Shown here one piece after another: positions 24,243 to 35,900 of a DNA stretch of 64,000 nucleotides. Position numbers and translations under genes: made by a program. This DNA is from Diadophis punctatus similis. Lineage: Eukaryota; Chordata; Lepidosauria; Squamata; Dipsadidae. The DNA lies in NCBI GenBank assembly GCA_023053685.1, contig JALIGW010000005.1, positions 35,223,480 to 35,287,479 of the forward strand, in the 5' to 3' direction. The notes below the pieces were generated by a model that saw nothing but the letters and a program-made list of their open reading frames with translations, made no database searches and was not told the origin of the DNA. Position 1 is the stretch's first letter; each line of letters opens with the position of its first letter.

Positions 24243-24879
24243 TGTTCTGCCCCAGTGCCGAGCCCACCAATAGTTACGCACAGACAAACATCCAAACACA
24301 GTTTGTTTTAGTAATTAAAGCAAAGTCTCCTAATAATTTCTTAGGAGAGTAAAAAGCAAAAGAAAGACAGAAGTTATTCTGTTCAGAAACCCAGCTGTTA
24401 ATATACTATCTTAACAGCTGGCTGAAGTCCAAGAGGTAATTAGCAAGTCTTACTGTACTTGGCACAAGTCCCGGAACTAGAAAATGCAAGAAACAAGATC
24501 CGTGCTGGAATGCACACTGGAGTCACAGAAGTCAAGATTTAGAAGCGACATTGTTTCCTGAAACTAGGCTCAGTGTGGTTAGGACTTAAGTAGTCTAAGG
24601 ACGTGGCCAATTAGCCTGCAGCTCTACTCTCGAGGATACCTCCTCCTGCGTAGCCACTCTTGCCTTCTACCAGCCCTGCGTGCCCTAGCATCAATAAGAA
24701 GAGGCTCATGAGGTGCAGAAGGCCCTGGTTGACTTTCAGCCTCTGGCACCGAGTCTTCTCCAACCTCCTCGCTATCGCACTCAGGTGCCAGATGCACGGG
24801 CCGATGGTACTGCGCCACAACCACCTCTTAGTCCTCGGGATCCATGACCAGCTGCGTGGGACGCGGGCGGGCCACAACA
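24243..24879 (-). mobile_element. probable solo LTR, 637 bp
   Basis: On the minus strand the element starts TGTTGTGGCCCGCC and ends GGCAGAACA, giving the TG...CA ends of LTR elements. The 5-bp flanks ATTAA (24238-24242) and ATTAG (24880-24884) match at 4 of 5 positions. Minus-strand order fits an LTR: a GC-rich U3, an ATTGGCC (CCAAT-like) and TACTTAAG (TATA-like) region, then an AT-rich part with a TTAATTACTAAAA sequence near the 3' end. No internal gag or pol sequence lies on either side, so it would be a solo LTR left by recombination. Superfamily (Gypsy or endogenous retrovirus) is undecided. The 89-codon minus frame inside it (24611-24880) is not considered a gene. Confidence 0.6.
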
Positions 24880-24959
24880 ATTAGGACTTGAATGACCTTT
24901 GGGAGAACTTAACTCTTGATAGACAAAATATTAGAGATTGACTTTTTGAAAGGAATGCT

Positions 24960-25201
24960 AATAGCAATAGCAATAGCACTTAGACTTATATACCGCTTCA
25001 TAGTGCTTTACAGCTCTCTGTAAGCGGTTTACAGAGTTCAGCATATTGCCCCCAACAATCTGGGTCCTCATTTTACCCACCTCGGAAGGATGGAAGGCTG
25101 AGTCAACCTTGAGCCTGGTGAGATTTGAACAGCTGAACTGCTGAACTAGCAATCAGCTGAAGGTCGCAGTGCTGCTTTTAACCACTGCGCCACCTTGGCC
25201 C
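24960..25201 (-). mobile_element. tRNA-derived squamate SINE, copy 3 (near full length)
   Basis: A near-complete copy in reverse: tail TAGCAATAGCAATAGCACTT at the left, the conserved GGATGGAAGGCTGAGTCAAC core, and the tRNA-like head ending CCACTGCGCCACCTTGGCCC at the right. The minus frame KVDSAFHPSEVGKMRTQIVG comes from the SINE and recurs at 41128 and 61132. Confidence 0.92.
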
Positions 25202-26025
<824 letters not shown>

Positions 26026-26040
26026 ACATACATACATACA

Positions 26041-26079
<39 letters not shown>

Positions 26080-26128
26080 TGTAGATGTAGATGTAGATGT
26101 AGATGTAGATGTAGACAGACAGACAGAA
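26026..26128. repeat. compound (CATA)n, (GTAGAT)n, (ACAG)n microsatellite
   Basis: Three arrays in succession: a CATA array (about 26026-26071), six units of GTAGAT (26081-26115), then ACAG and AAAG units. With the AT array at 25732 they make one compound locus of about 400 bp. Confidence 0.95.
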
Positions 26129-26810
26129 AGAAAGAAATTTTCCTTTAACAACCATACATATTTTGTGGACAGTGTATTGACTGGGTCAATATACTTTTAT
26201 ACAATGCTAACATTAATAATACAATTAAATATACATAATCTTTGTCTTCCAACTTCTAACCTTAATATACATGTGTATATTAAAGAACAGTAAACTTTCT
26301 TACTCCACCTTCAATCACAGAAGCTCATTGAATTATTCTGAATTTAGTCCTAAAGTTTTTGTCATGGAAAAAAAATAGGAGGATGAATGAAAATCAGGAT
26401 ATAGATCTAATAAATGAATTCCATAGAAGCCATATTTCTCTCATTACATTTTAACTGATATTTTAATACAAACCTAATTTCTCAGAAGATTTTTAAGTAT
26501 TGTTGTGCTACTTAGGCATTCTGGGATGGTAATTCCTAACATGTGGAAAATCATACTTGAAAAATCAAGATGTAAAAATCTTTGTTTTAAAAGTTAAGAA
26601 TAGATTAATATTATTTTGTGACAAAATAGTGTGGTGAAAACTATGAAGCATTTTGTATAGATTTGTTACAGATAGGGGCTGGCTGAATGGAAAAGTTACT
26701 CTAATTTTTCCTCCATTACAAAATAGATTCGATTCCCTGCTATGTTGTGGTACAATACTCAGGATGTCATTCAGTATTAGAAAATTAGGCAGATAGTATA
26801 TTGGGAGAAT
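26129..26810. other. AT-rich non-coding sequence
   Basis: Nothing recognised. The 105-codon minus frame (26565-26882) has no domain and runs into the repeat at 26811. Confidence 0.55.
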
Positions 26811-26945
26811 ATATACCCCAAAATAAGGCATCCCCTGATAATAAGCCCAATCGGGCTTTTGAGTGCATGGCAATAAGGCCAAGTGCTTATTTTAGGGTTC
26901 AAAAAAATATAAGACAGGGTCTTATTTTCGAGGAAACACGGTATA
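26811..26945. mobile_element. palindrome-ended MITE-like repeat (CCCCGAAAATAAG type)
   Basis: Begins TATACCCCAAAATAAGGCAT, continues CCCCTGATAATAAGCCCAAT, and ends GGGTCTTATTTTCGAGGAAA followed by CACGGTATA. The ends are imperfect inverted repeats around 'ACCCC(G)AAAATAAG'. This is a familiar short interspersed repeat in reptiles. Its superfamily is not clear from this copy, which looks internally deleted. Confidence 0.65.
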
Positions 26946-27592
26946 TATATATTGCAAAATGTAAGCATTCTGTATTTCAGCTGGAGCAAGTGCAGTAAAT
27001 GATGCAAGTGATAATTACTTTCTTTTTTATTGCATTGTTAATAGCTGTGTACAATTCTCTATAAATTGCTGGAGTGCTGCCCTGGAGCACATAAATCTTG
27101 ATGAACATTTCTTTGGCCCACAAATAACCCTTGTAACATGCAGGGCATGCATCTTTCTGTAGCTTCATTTGCCCTCTTGCACATAGGGGTTAGCTGCCAA
27201 AGACTAGAGAAAATCAGAATATAGCTATTGAGAGCCATCAATTGACGCTTCTAATTTCTGTAATCTAGTTGCTTTGTTCCACGTTCATTTTGTTCCACGT
27301 TCATTTTGCGTGAGGATGATATTATACTAGGCACATTTCAGTGGGTAACCATCATAGTGCTCCTGTCGAATGGAAGTAAGCTGGCAAGAAGGATGTCATC
27401 CTCTGGGCCCATTATTCAATTATTTTTTCTCATATAGATTATTGGAATTAAAATTTAACATTCCACATGGTTAAGCTACGTTATATGTAACTCATTCATA
27501 CTAACTGGCCACTGATCACAGTATTTGGCATTCACTGTAATCTCTTGGTTGGTTATTTACAGTGCAACATAACTGAAATCTGTAATTGAAGC
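26946..27592. other. AT-rich non-coding sequence
   Basis: Contains a 16-17 bp tandem duplication of GTTCCACGTTCATTTT near 27277-27309. No gene was recognised. Confidence 0.55.
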
Positions 27593-27600
27593 ATCTATAG

Positions 27601-28142
27601 CAGTGGTGGCGAACCTTTTTCGGCTCGCATGCCAAAAAGGGGGGGCTCGCTCACGCGCGCTCGCATGCGCTCGCGTGCCCACACCCATTCCCTCCCACGC
27701 ATGCGCACAACACCCCCTCATGCTGCCCCCTGCGCATGCGCACACACCCTCACCCCTCGCAAAGGCTTACCGGAGCCTGGGACGACGAAACCGGCAAACC
27801 GGAAGTGCGAAAAAAACGCACTTCCGGTTTGCCGGTATGCTATTTTTTGCACTCCGGAGGGTTCAGGGAAGCTCCCTGAAGCTCTGGAATGCAAAAAACT
27901 ACAAAACGGACAAACCGGAAGTGCGGAAAAGTGCACTTCCGGTTTGTCCGTTTTGTAGTTTTTTGCATTCCGGAGCTTCAGGGACCTTCCCTGAACCCTC
28001 CGGAGTGCAAAAAACAGCACACCGGCAAACCGGAAGTGCGTTTTTTCGCACTTCCGGTTTGCCGGTGGGCAACCCTCGCGTGCCGGCTTCTGTGGCTCCG
28101 CGTGCCACCTCTGGCACGCGTGCCATATGTTCGCCACCACGG
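27601..28142. mobile_element. hAT-type MITE with nested hairpins and six ETS-type motifs (family C, copy 1)
   Basis: The 542-bp element has a perfect 8-bp target duplication, ATCTATAG (27593-27600 and 28143-28150). Ends are CAGTGGTGGCGAACC and GTTCGCCACCACGG. The inner part is one large inverted repeat centred near 27928. Each outer arm contains its own perfect hairpin of CCGGCAAACCGGAAGTGCG (27791-27809 with 27817-27835, and 28022-28040 with 28047-28065), and the centre is a third hairpin of CGGACAAACCGGAAGTGC (to 27924, paired from 27933). The motif ACCGGAAGTG, a consensus for ETS/GABP factors, therefore occurs six times, three in each direction. It is non-coding; the open frames up to 185 codons across it are palindrome artefacts. 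Confidence 0.93.
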
Positions 28143-28150
28143 ATCTATAG

Positions 28151-31100
28151 CTTTCATTGATCACGATCATCTCTTTGGTATGTTAAAACGTTTTGCACTC
28201 CAAAACAGAGAACAAATAGAATAAAATCAACTCCAGCATTTCTAACTGTATTGAGTGAAAACATGAGAAATGGAATGTCTTCATTCAAACCTTAATGGAA
28301 TTAAATAGGGCATGATAGTGGATTAGAACTTCTATATCTGACTGGCCATCCCAATATTCTTGTCCAATGTATTCCCCTCAGGCCCACACATAATAAACTC
28401 AAATCTTACTGAATTTTCTGAGTGTAGTTATGAATTGAAATATTCATGAACATCTTAAACGCTTGAAATGTTTATGAAAAAGCTGACTGCTATATATTGC
28501 CAAAGTTTAGAAAGAAACAGTTATAAAAACATTATGAAATTACTTGAATGTTCAAATATTTTTATTCATTAATTATTTATTTCATTTCTATAAGTTCCCA
28601 AATAAGGGTGTATGGGTGTGAAGACAAGCTTCTGTTTTAATTTTAATTTATTTTTTTGGGATGGTCTGGTGTCCTTGAAACTTTATTCACATGTGGTACT
28701 CCATGGTTATGGTCAGTACCACAATCAACAATTCCATAGTAACAGTCAGCATTACAGTTTGGCTAATATTACCATTATCTTTTGTTTTGTAAAGTTCATC
28801 AATTGTATGTGCTCTTTAATAGTAAGCAAAAGCCATCAACACTAAGGTCTAGTTCATTTGTCTGGTTTTACTCCAATTTGTTCAAAAGTACTTTCACACA
28901 CACACACTTATACACACAAATTCCCTTTCAAAATAACTCTTTCCTTTATCCATTTAAGCTTTTTTACAGTGACTTCTTGTTAAGAATTTTCTTATCTTGC
29001 CATACAGAAAATCTCTCTTTATCTGTAAATTAATTATATTTGAAAATGTGGCTCATGTGAACCTTATGCCCATATAGGCTGCATTACAGCTGTGAGCTTG
29101 ATTGAAGTTCCTTAACTCTCACCACTCAACTAAAACCTCAGTATACTCATGGAACAACTGTCTGAAGTCCAAATGAGCAATCTCACGATCTCTTCTTTTT
29201 CTGAAGGGCTTCATAGGGGATAATTAGTTACCAATCTCTGCCACAATGCGCCCCTGCTTCTTTACCATGACTCCTCACCAGAAGGCCTGTATCTGAGTAC
29301 TATTTCCAAGGCCTTCATGGCTGCTCTACCAAGCGTTAGCCTAAAGTGTATTTCCTGATTGCTGATTTACTGTTGATCCTAAAAGGCAGTAGGTGCCTGC
29401 CAATTCAACATCTTCGTTGTCAAGTTTAAAGTGAAAAAAGAATACATTAATTATGCCAAAGTAAGGGCAAAATATAAACTTTACTTACTGTTTACTGCTG
29501 AATGGCAGCCATATGGTATATACTGAGACTATCAATTAGATTTCAGTGAAATATAAAAGGATAGTTATGACCTTTAAAATCCTAAATATCTTTGGATGAA
29601 AGAATCTAAAAGATTCCTGCTGTTATATAAATCCATCAATTAGGAAGAATGGCTGGAGACATTTCTTTTCTACTTTCCTCCTCCACTCTTCAAAATCTGT
29701 TTGCTATCCTCATGCATGTGAGCCCTTTTTGTAGCTGTTTCTAGTTTGTGGAAAGTTGAATTTATTACGTTTCATCATACTCTTGCTCTTTTAATTTTTA
29801 GGTATAAAGTCAAGGCTTCGCTTTTTTCTGTCTTTTCCTAATTTTATTATTTAAATTGTTTCTAATGTATTTAACTGATGGTTTACATATTTCTATATTT
29901 TATCTTTTAATCTATGTTTTAAATGTGTCTTTCCATTCCCATTCCAATTCTTTAATCATTTTACCACTGTTCTGAAATAAAACTGTTCAGTAATTCTGGA
30001 GCAAAATATACATAATTTTGAAATTTTGTATTCATCTTTCCCTTCCTTTGATACTGCCTTATGGAAGTTTGACCATTGTAACAACTGTAATTAATTGATT
30101 ACTAAAGTTTAAAACAGAGAGTCAGATAGACTTCTTAGCTTCTCGTGATTTTGGCAGATATGTTTTACACTCAGCCCATTATTGTCAAACACCAAATATA
30201 TTACAATAATATCAAGAATATAATTTGTATACTACTAATCTATTATTTTTGTTTCTTAATTTCATATCACCTTTAAAAGCTGTTCAGTGCTACATTAATT
30301 ACCATTAAATTTCAGCTATAAACTATAAACAAAATATCACTTATTGACAGTGAAATAGTCATGTAAGATAAAAGATTGAACAGATGAAATAGAGTTGGAT
30401 ATCAACTATTGTATGTTGGCAGGAAGCTCTTTGACATTTGACTGCTTTTTTTCACTCAAATGAATAAAAGGTGAAATTTCCCTTCATACTTGTATTGATC
30501 TGAAGGTCTAACAGCACGAGGCAGAAACCACATAAGTAGATAGTTTGCCTATAATTTGCACCTAAGGAAAATAAAAAGCAGGTTCTATGGGGATCAACAT
30601 GAGAGTGATATGACACTTTCTGAAAATTTCACTTATCACCCATAGTTACATCCTGGATTAACTGCAATTTCCAATCCATTGCCAGGGTGATAATCTTAAG
30701 GTACTGTATATAGTTCATGGATTTCTAATGCTATGTTTATTCTTCAAAAGTGGCTGACCTTATTTTGTTACTTGAAGTTGACTAAAAACCATCCTGGCTA
30801 CTAATGTACTTTGGCATCAATAGTTATATGAGAAAAAAATCATCCATGATAAAACCTATTCCTTAACAGGAAAAATTACCTCCAGCATTAGCAAAAATTC
30901 TGTCCTGCCTAAATTCAACTTCATCTTTGGTCTCTAATTCCTTCATTCCATTCCTTCACAGTCTCTCAAGAAGTACATTTTTGAGTTTGCAGGAAGGTTA
31001 AGCGCGGTATTAGATGCATACTAAGGACAAATAGTCATGAACCTGTTCTTCCTAATATCTAATGGAAGAGAGAAATCTTGCAGAGCTTGGATCAGGCAAA

Positions 31101-31279
31101 AATGATGCCTCCAACAAGTAGTTCTAAGTGCCTCAGAATAATATGGTCATTAATAGCATAAAGCATTGAAATAACAAGGTCTCAGTTCTCTTATCATTCA
31201 TCAAAAAGACCAAGACCATTTCCCTACCAAAGCCAAATTTAAGCCAAACTAGAAAGAATATGCCTCAGTGTTGGCACAC
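28151..31279. other. AT-rich non-coding sequence
   Basis: More than 3 kb with no gene, no recognised repeat apart from a short CA tract near 28892-28907, and only frames below 85 codons. Confidence 0.6.
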
Positions 31280-31350
31280 AAATTTTATTTATTTATTTAT
31301 CAAATGTATATGGCTACCTATTTCACAAACAAGTGACCCTGGGCAACATA
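31280..31350 (-). mobile_element. LINE/SINE 3'-tail fragment
   Basis: Reads TTTTATTTATTTATTTATCA, then AATGTATATGGCTACCTATT and GTGACCCTGGGCAACATACA. This is the reverse complement of the common reptile tail 'GCCGCCCAGAG...(AATA)n' of L2-like LINEs and partner SINEs. Only the end is preserved. Confidence 0.6.
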
Positions 31351-32612
31351 CAACAAAGGTAAAAATGATTAATATTCACAAGACAGTTAATAATATTAGT
31401 AAATGCTTTACCTTATAGAATATAAAACTAACAAAAATTATTAAATGTAAGTATTGAGGGTTATATGGGTTATTAAGGTGATATTTACAATGGAATCAGC
31501 TCAATATTTCACCAGTGTTCTGAGGTCTTGAGGATCTTGAAGAACTTTGGAAAGCCAAAAGAATCAAGCCAGCTTTACTTGGGTGGATGAGGGGAGAATG
31601 TTCATTAAAGTGGACGTCACAGCCCTTTTAGTTAGTCTAGACAAGAAGCACAACAATGAATTCTAACTCTGTCTTTATTGCATAGTTACAGTAATATAAT
31701 CTTGCCCGTGAAAGTATTTCTTCCTATCCTTTTACTTACCCTAAGGAGGGTCCCTTCTGAAATGCTTCCAATGTCCCTTCTCCTTCGGTGGACTGCAATA
31801 TCTTTTACACACCGGTTGTCCAGCCTGTGGTTCTTCCTTCCCATGGTCATTCCCACATATAATATAGGTACTTGACCCAACTATTACGTCCCTTTTGTCT
31901 CTTTATGACTCTTCTCATTGTTCTAAGATATGACTTCTGTCATATACTTCTGACTCAGAACATTATTAAAAAAACTTATGTATACCTTTTTGCTCTAAGC
32001 ATTAGTTTCCTACTAAACAGGATCTAATATACAAGATTTCCCAAGCAGCCAGTGACAGAGCATGTTCACAAGAATGGACTGAAAAAGAGAATGGATAATT
32101 TCTAGAACAGATTTCTAGGATAGGCAGCAGCACTTCTGAAGAAGAGCTAAATTTGTACTCAGCAGCCATCTTAAACCCGAACATAAGAGTGTCATTGGGT
32201 TGCTCTTGTGTTTAAGAACTTGTGATGCTAGGTAGCTAATATGGAGCTCAGAGAATCAGGCCAGAAGGATCAAGGAACCCTTTTGAATCTTGGAACCAGT
32301 TATCCAGTTGTACTCTCACCTGATGTTTATTCTGCTTATGTGAAATCCTCTGAAAACAAGCGGACAGAGCCTAAAAGCTCCAGAAACAATATAGAAAAAT
32401 ATAGGAAAACAAAACTGATATTTGGACTTCAAAAAACAGGAATCAACTTCTAGGGCACCTACTACAACTTATTATATTTCATTTGGAATTATTTGTAAAC
32501 ATCAAGCTACTGTAGAGAACTATCAGGCATCTTAAGAGCAAAGAAACAGAGGTCTTCCCTCCCCCACCTTGCAACAATAGTGTGATGGTAACATCTGATT
32601 CTCAAGTCTTGC
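31351..32612. other. AT-rich non-coding sequence
   Basis: Frames up to 70 codons (31678-31880 on both strands, 32241-32453) have no family resemblance. No other element was recognised. Confidence 0.55.
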
Positions 32613-32620
32613 CTATAGGC

Positions 32621-32977
32621 CAATGATGGTTAATCTTTTCAGCACCGAGTGTCGAAACTGGAGCGCGCACATGCGCCGGAATGCGGGAACCTGGAAGAGA
32701 GCAGCAGGCCAGTGCGCATGCATGTGGTGGCCAGCTGCTCTTCCGGGTTCCATTGCGTGCATGTGCACTGGACAGCTGGTCTTCGAAGACCAGCATGCGC
32801 ACGACGGAACCTGAAGAGAGCAGCTGTCCGGTGCACAAGCACGCTGGACCAGCTGTCCAGTGCGCATGTGCATGCGCATGACAGAACCCAGAGGAGCAGC
32901 TGGCGATGGCGCATGTGCCCACAGAGAGGGCTCTGAGTACCACCTCTGACATGCGTACCATAGGTTCACCATCACGG
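32621..32977. mobile_element. hAT-type MITE (family C, copy 2)
   Basis: A 357-bp element with a perfect 8-bp target duplication, CTATAGGC (32613-32620 and 32978-32985). Ends CAATGATGGTTAATC and GGTTCACCATCACGG correspond to the ends of the 27601 and 44830 copies. The interior is GC-rich with repeated GTGCGCATGTGCATGCGCAT-like tracts and repeated CAGCTG-rich blocks, several as inverted pairs. It lacks the ETS hairpins of copy 1, so only the termini define the family. Confidence 0.9.
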
Positions 32978-32985
32978 CTATAGGC

Positions 32986-35900
32986 TATATATTAAGTCCT
33001 TAATGAGTATTCTAAACAAAATGAATTGTTATCTGCTACAGAATTGTCTGAATGTTGTTTAGAGCCATAGTATACTATGTAAACTCAGAATTTTATAATT
33101 GATTTATGAGAGTTGAAACTAAAAAGCACTTTAGATAGCTTTTTAAGCTTAATTTTTAGCAAGAAGGCTTGTGAATGCCTGTTTAAAGAATAGCTGGCCA
33201 CTAAAACCTTTTGGTTTTGAACTTCATTTGAAACAAAAACTGGCTGAATATGTAGCTTCATTATTACATTATTTTTCACATGCCAAACATTTTTCACATG
33301 CCAAACATTGGTCCCCATGACAACACTGGTGTGACACAATGAAAAGTGCCAACATTTGCTGCTAATTTCTCCAATATAAAAAGGTGAAGTAATGACACAC
33401 TCTTTTGATTATATACCATGTGCGTGGTTAAAATCACAAATGTAAGAGGTCGTAAAGGAGCCATAGCTATAGATTAGCTCTTCATATTGCAGTCTATTTG
33501 CTGCTTCATTGGCTCAGTCATGAAATTAAATGGCAGCCCCACTTATTTCTCTGGTATAAGTGGAAGTAATCAGCCCATATGCATTTTTGAACCATCTATT
33601 TTAATTGTAGTTCAGGCTTTTGATTTGTGGCTTTAATCTGTAAACAAGAACATCATAAGGGATATAGGTAATTACACCTGTCTACATTAGCTTGGTGAAG
33701 CCTTGGCAGGAGAGATGGATTTTGTTTATCCTCTTGAATTTAGCAGGGACTAGCTTTCTGGTGAAGAGCCACTGGAGGGCTGTTGTCTGGGACTGGAGAA
33801 GATAAGTGAGAGTTTGGGTGTGTGTGTTTTTTTGCCTCATAATAGCGCAACAACCGAACATAACAGCCACAGGAAATTGCAAATATGAAGATACCTGACC
33901 TCAAATGAAAGGAGATAGAAAACAAAGTTGAATGAATTCTTTTATTTTGAGAGACCAGATAGGAAAGCCTTGGAAAAGCAATCCAAATTGTTCTCATTTG
34001 ATTTGTGTTCATAACTGTTTAAATGCTCAAATGGTACAATAGCATTTTTGTAGGACACTAAGAGTGTTAGCCTAAGCAGGTTTACTATAATCCTGTCAAT
34101 TCTGTTTAACAAGGTTCATTGCTAGGCAAATGTATATAAAATTGCGTACTAAAAATGCAAATCTAAACATACTTCCTAGGAAATAAGCTCCTTAAACATC
34201 GTATGACTTTAATCTGAATAAACATGCATATGATTCTACCATTTATTTGCTTAAAATTCAAAATACAGATGTTACAAAACCAGCTCAGATTAGTTTATTG
34301 TTAAACAATAAGATTTTGTAGTTGGAATAAAGGTTGAATATCTGAGGGGATAAATGAATAGAGAATACGTGTTATATCTAGCCATTTTTGGGTTTAAGAT
34401 GAATAATTTATACATAATTTTGTTTTATATCACCTTTTACAAATTTCCCTACTCTTCTGAACCCTACCCCCAAATAGGACAACACTTCATGCATTTGATG
34501 AAGTATTTTGTTATCCATAAAAGCTCATGTGATTATAAATGAGTAACTCTCAAGAACTCTATTTTTCTTTTGAGAGATAAAACAGTTATCTCCTGGAATA
34601 TTTTAGTGCAGGTGCATTTCCAGGTTCACTATAACTACCCAAATAACTCTGTTCAATAGAGCAAATAGTTTATGTGAGGTAATTGTGTGATGTTTAATGA
34701 GCTCTTCATTTCAGCATTTGGTTCAGAGAACAATGTTGTTTTAAAACATACCCAACTATACAAACAAAGCTGGCTTCTGTTTGTGGCAAACAGATTGCTC
34801 TTATATGAATATGCCCGATATTCTCCCGTTTTAATACTTTTTCCTCCCACTCTGTAAAAAAAAAAGCTGTGATTTGCATCATTTCTATCTGCTTAGTTCA
34901 GTTTCAGGCTTTCACTAATAGATTTTAAGGTCCAAAGGGGACCATTACAGACTTTTCTTTTGACCTTTATTGTGTATATTACATAAAGAAATACTGATGC
35001 TTAGTGGACCATCCCTTTTAGTGGTGTTTCATGCATGAGGGATAGATTTAGCAAATTATGCTTATTAGTTTAATCAGGACTTTCTCCCGATAGGAACGGG
35101 AGGAGAAATGACATCTCCATTTCTGTAGGGAGGATCACAGCATCACACACAAAGAGAAAATACAGAGATTTATGTGTCATATTTATCAGTAGAATGAAAA
35201 AAACTACTCTGAGGTGGACTAGACCTTTGAGCAAGAAGGAAGACTTCATTAGCTTAGATTTGTAGGTGGTTCTTGATATGGAATAGAATAGATTGAACAA
35301 TAAAGTCTGAAAACAGAGTTCTCTTGCTGCCATTTTAAGACAGAGAGAACTTTATTGGAAAGTTCACCTAGACCGGGCTTTATATTACCATGAGTATAAA
35401 TTATAGCTAAAAGCAGTTATGAGAAAACCATTTCCTGTTATACAGCTGAAATTAGCCATCAGGGAACAAAGATGCAATGTAAAATACTACTAGGCTCCAA
35501 GCACAGTCTAAATGATGAGCTTTGCATTTTAGTGCTCTTAGGGAACCAAAACATGGGCATGGCCTCTCATTGATCTTTATTAGTTTTATATGACATGTCC
35601 TTCAAATCTTAATAGAATCACATAGTTCCAACTACTAGATCACATACATGGATTTCTTTGAGTGTCTTCAGCTTATTTCACAGTACCTCTTTCACTATAT
35701 GCTATGAGGAATAGCAAGACAGCATTTGCTGATAAAAGCAATGCCTGGTAATAATATAGGAAGCCCACCTGGTATTGCTAGGTAAGCAAGAAATATTGTT
35801 GAAGATGGAAAGAAGTGGTCTTCTCATGTCTATTATGCCCTTGCCTCCCCAGTTTGACAGTTCGGGTAATATTTATTGCTCTGAAACCTAGAAAAGGAGA

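Noticed and set aside
27603..28224. Several 75-185 codon frames with repeated PVCRF/RKCEK phrases
   Set aside because: Products of the nested hairpins of the family C MITE; present in mirrored form on both strands.
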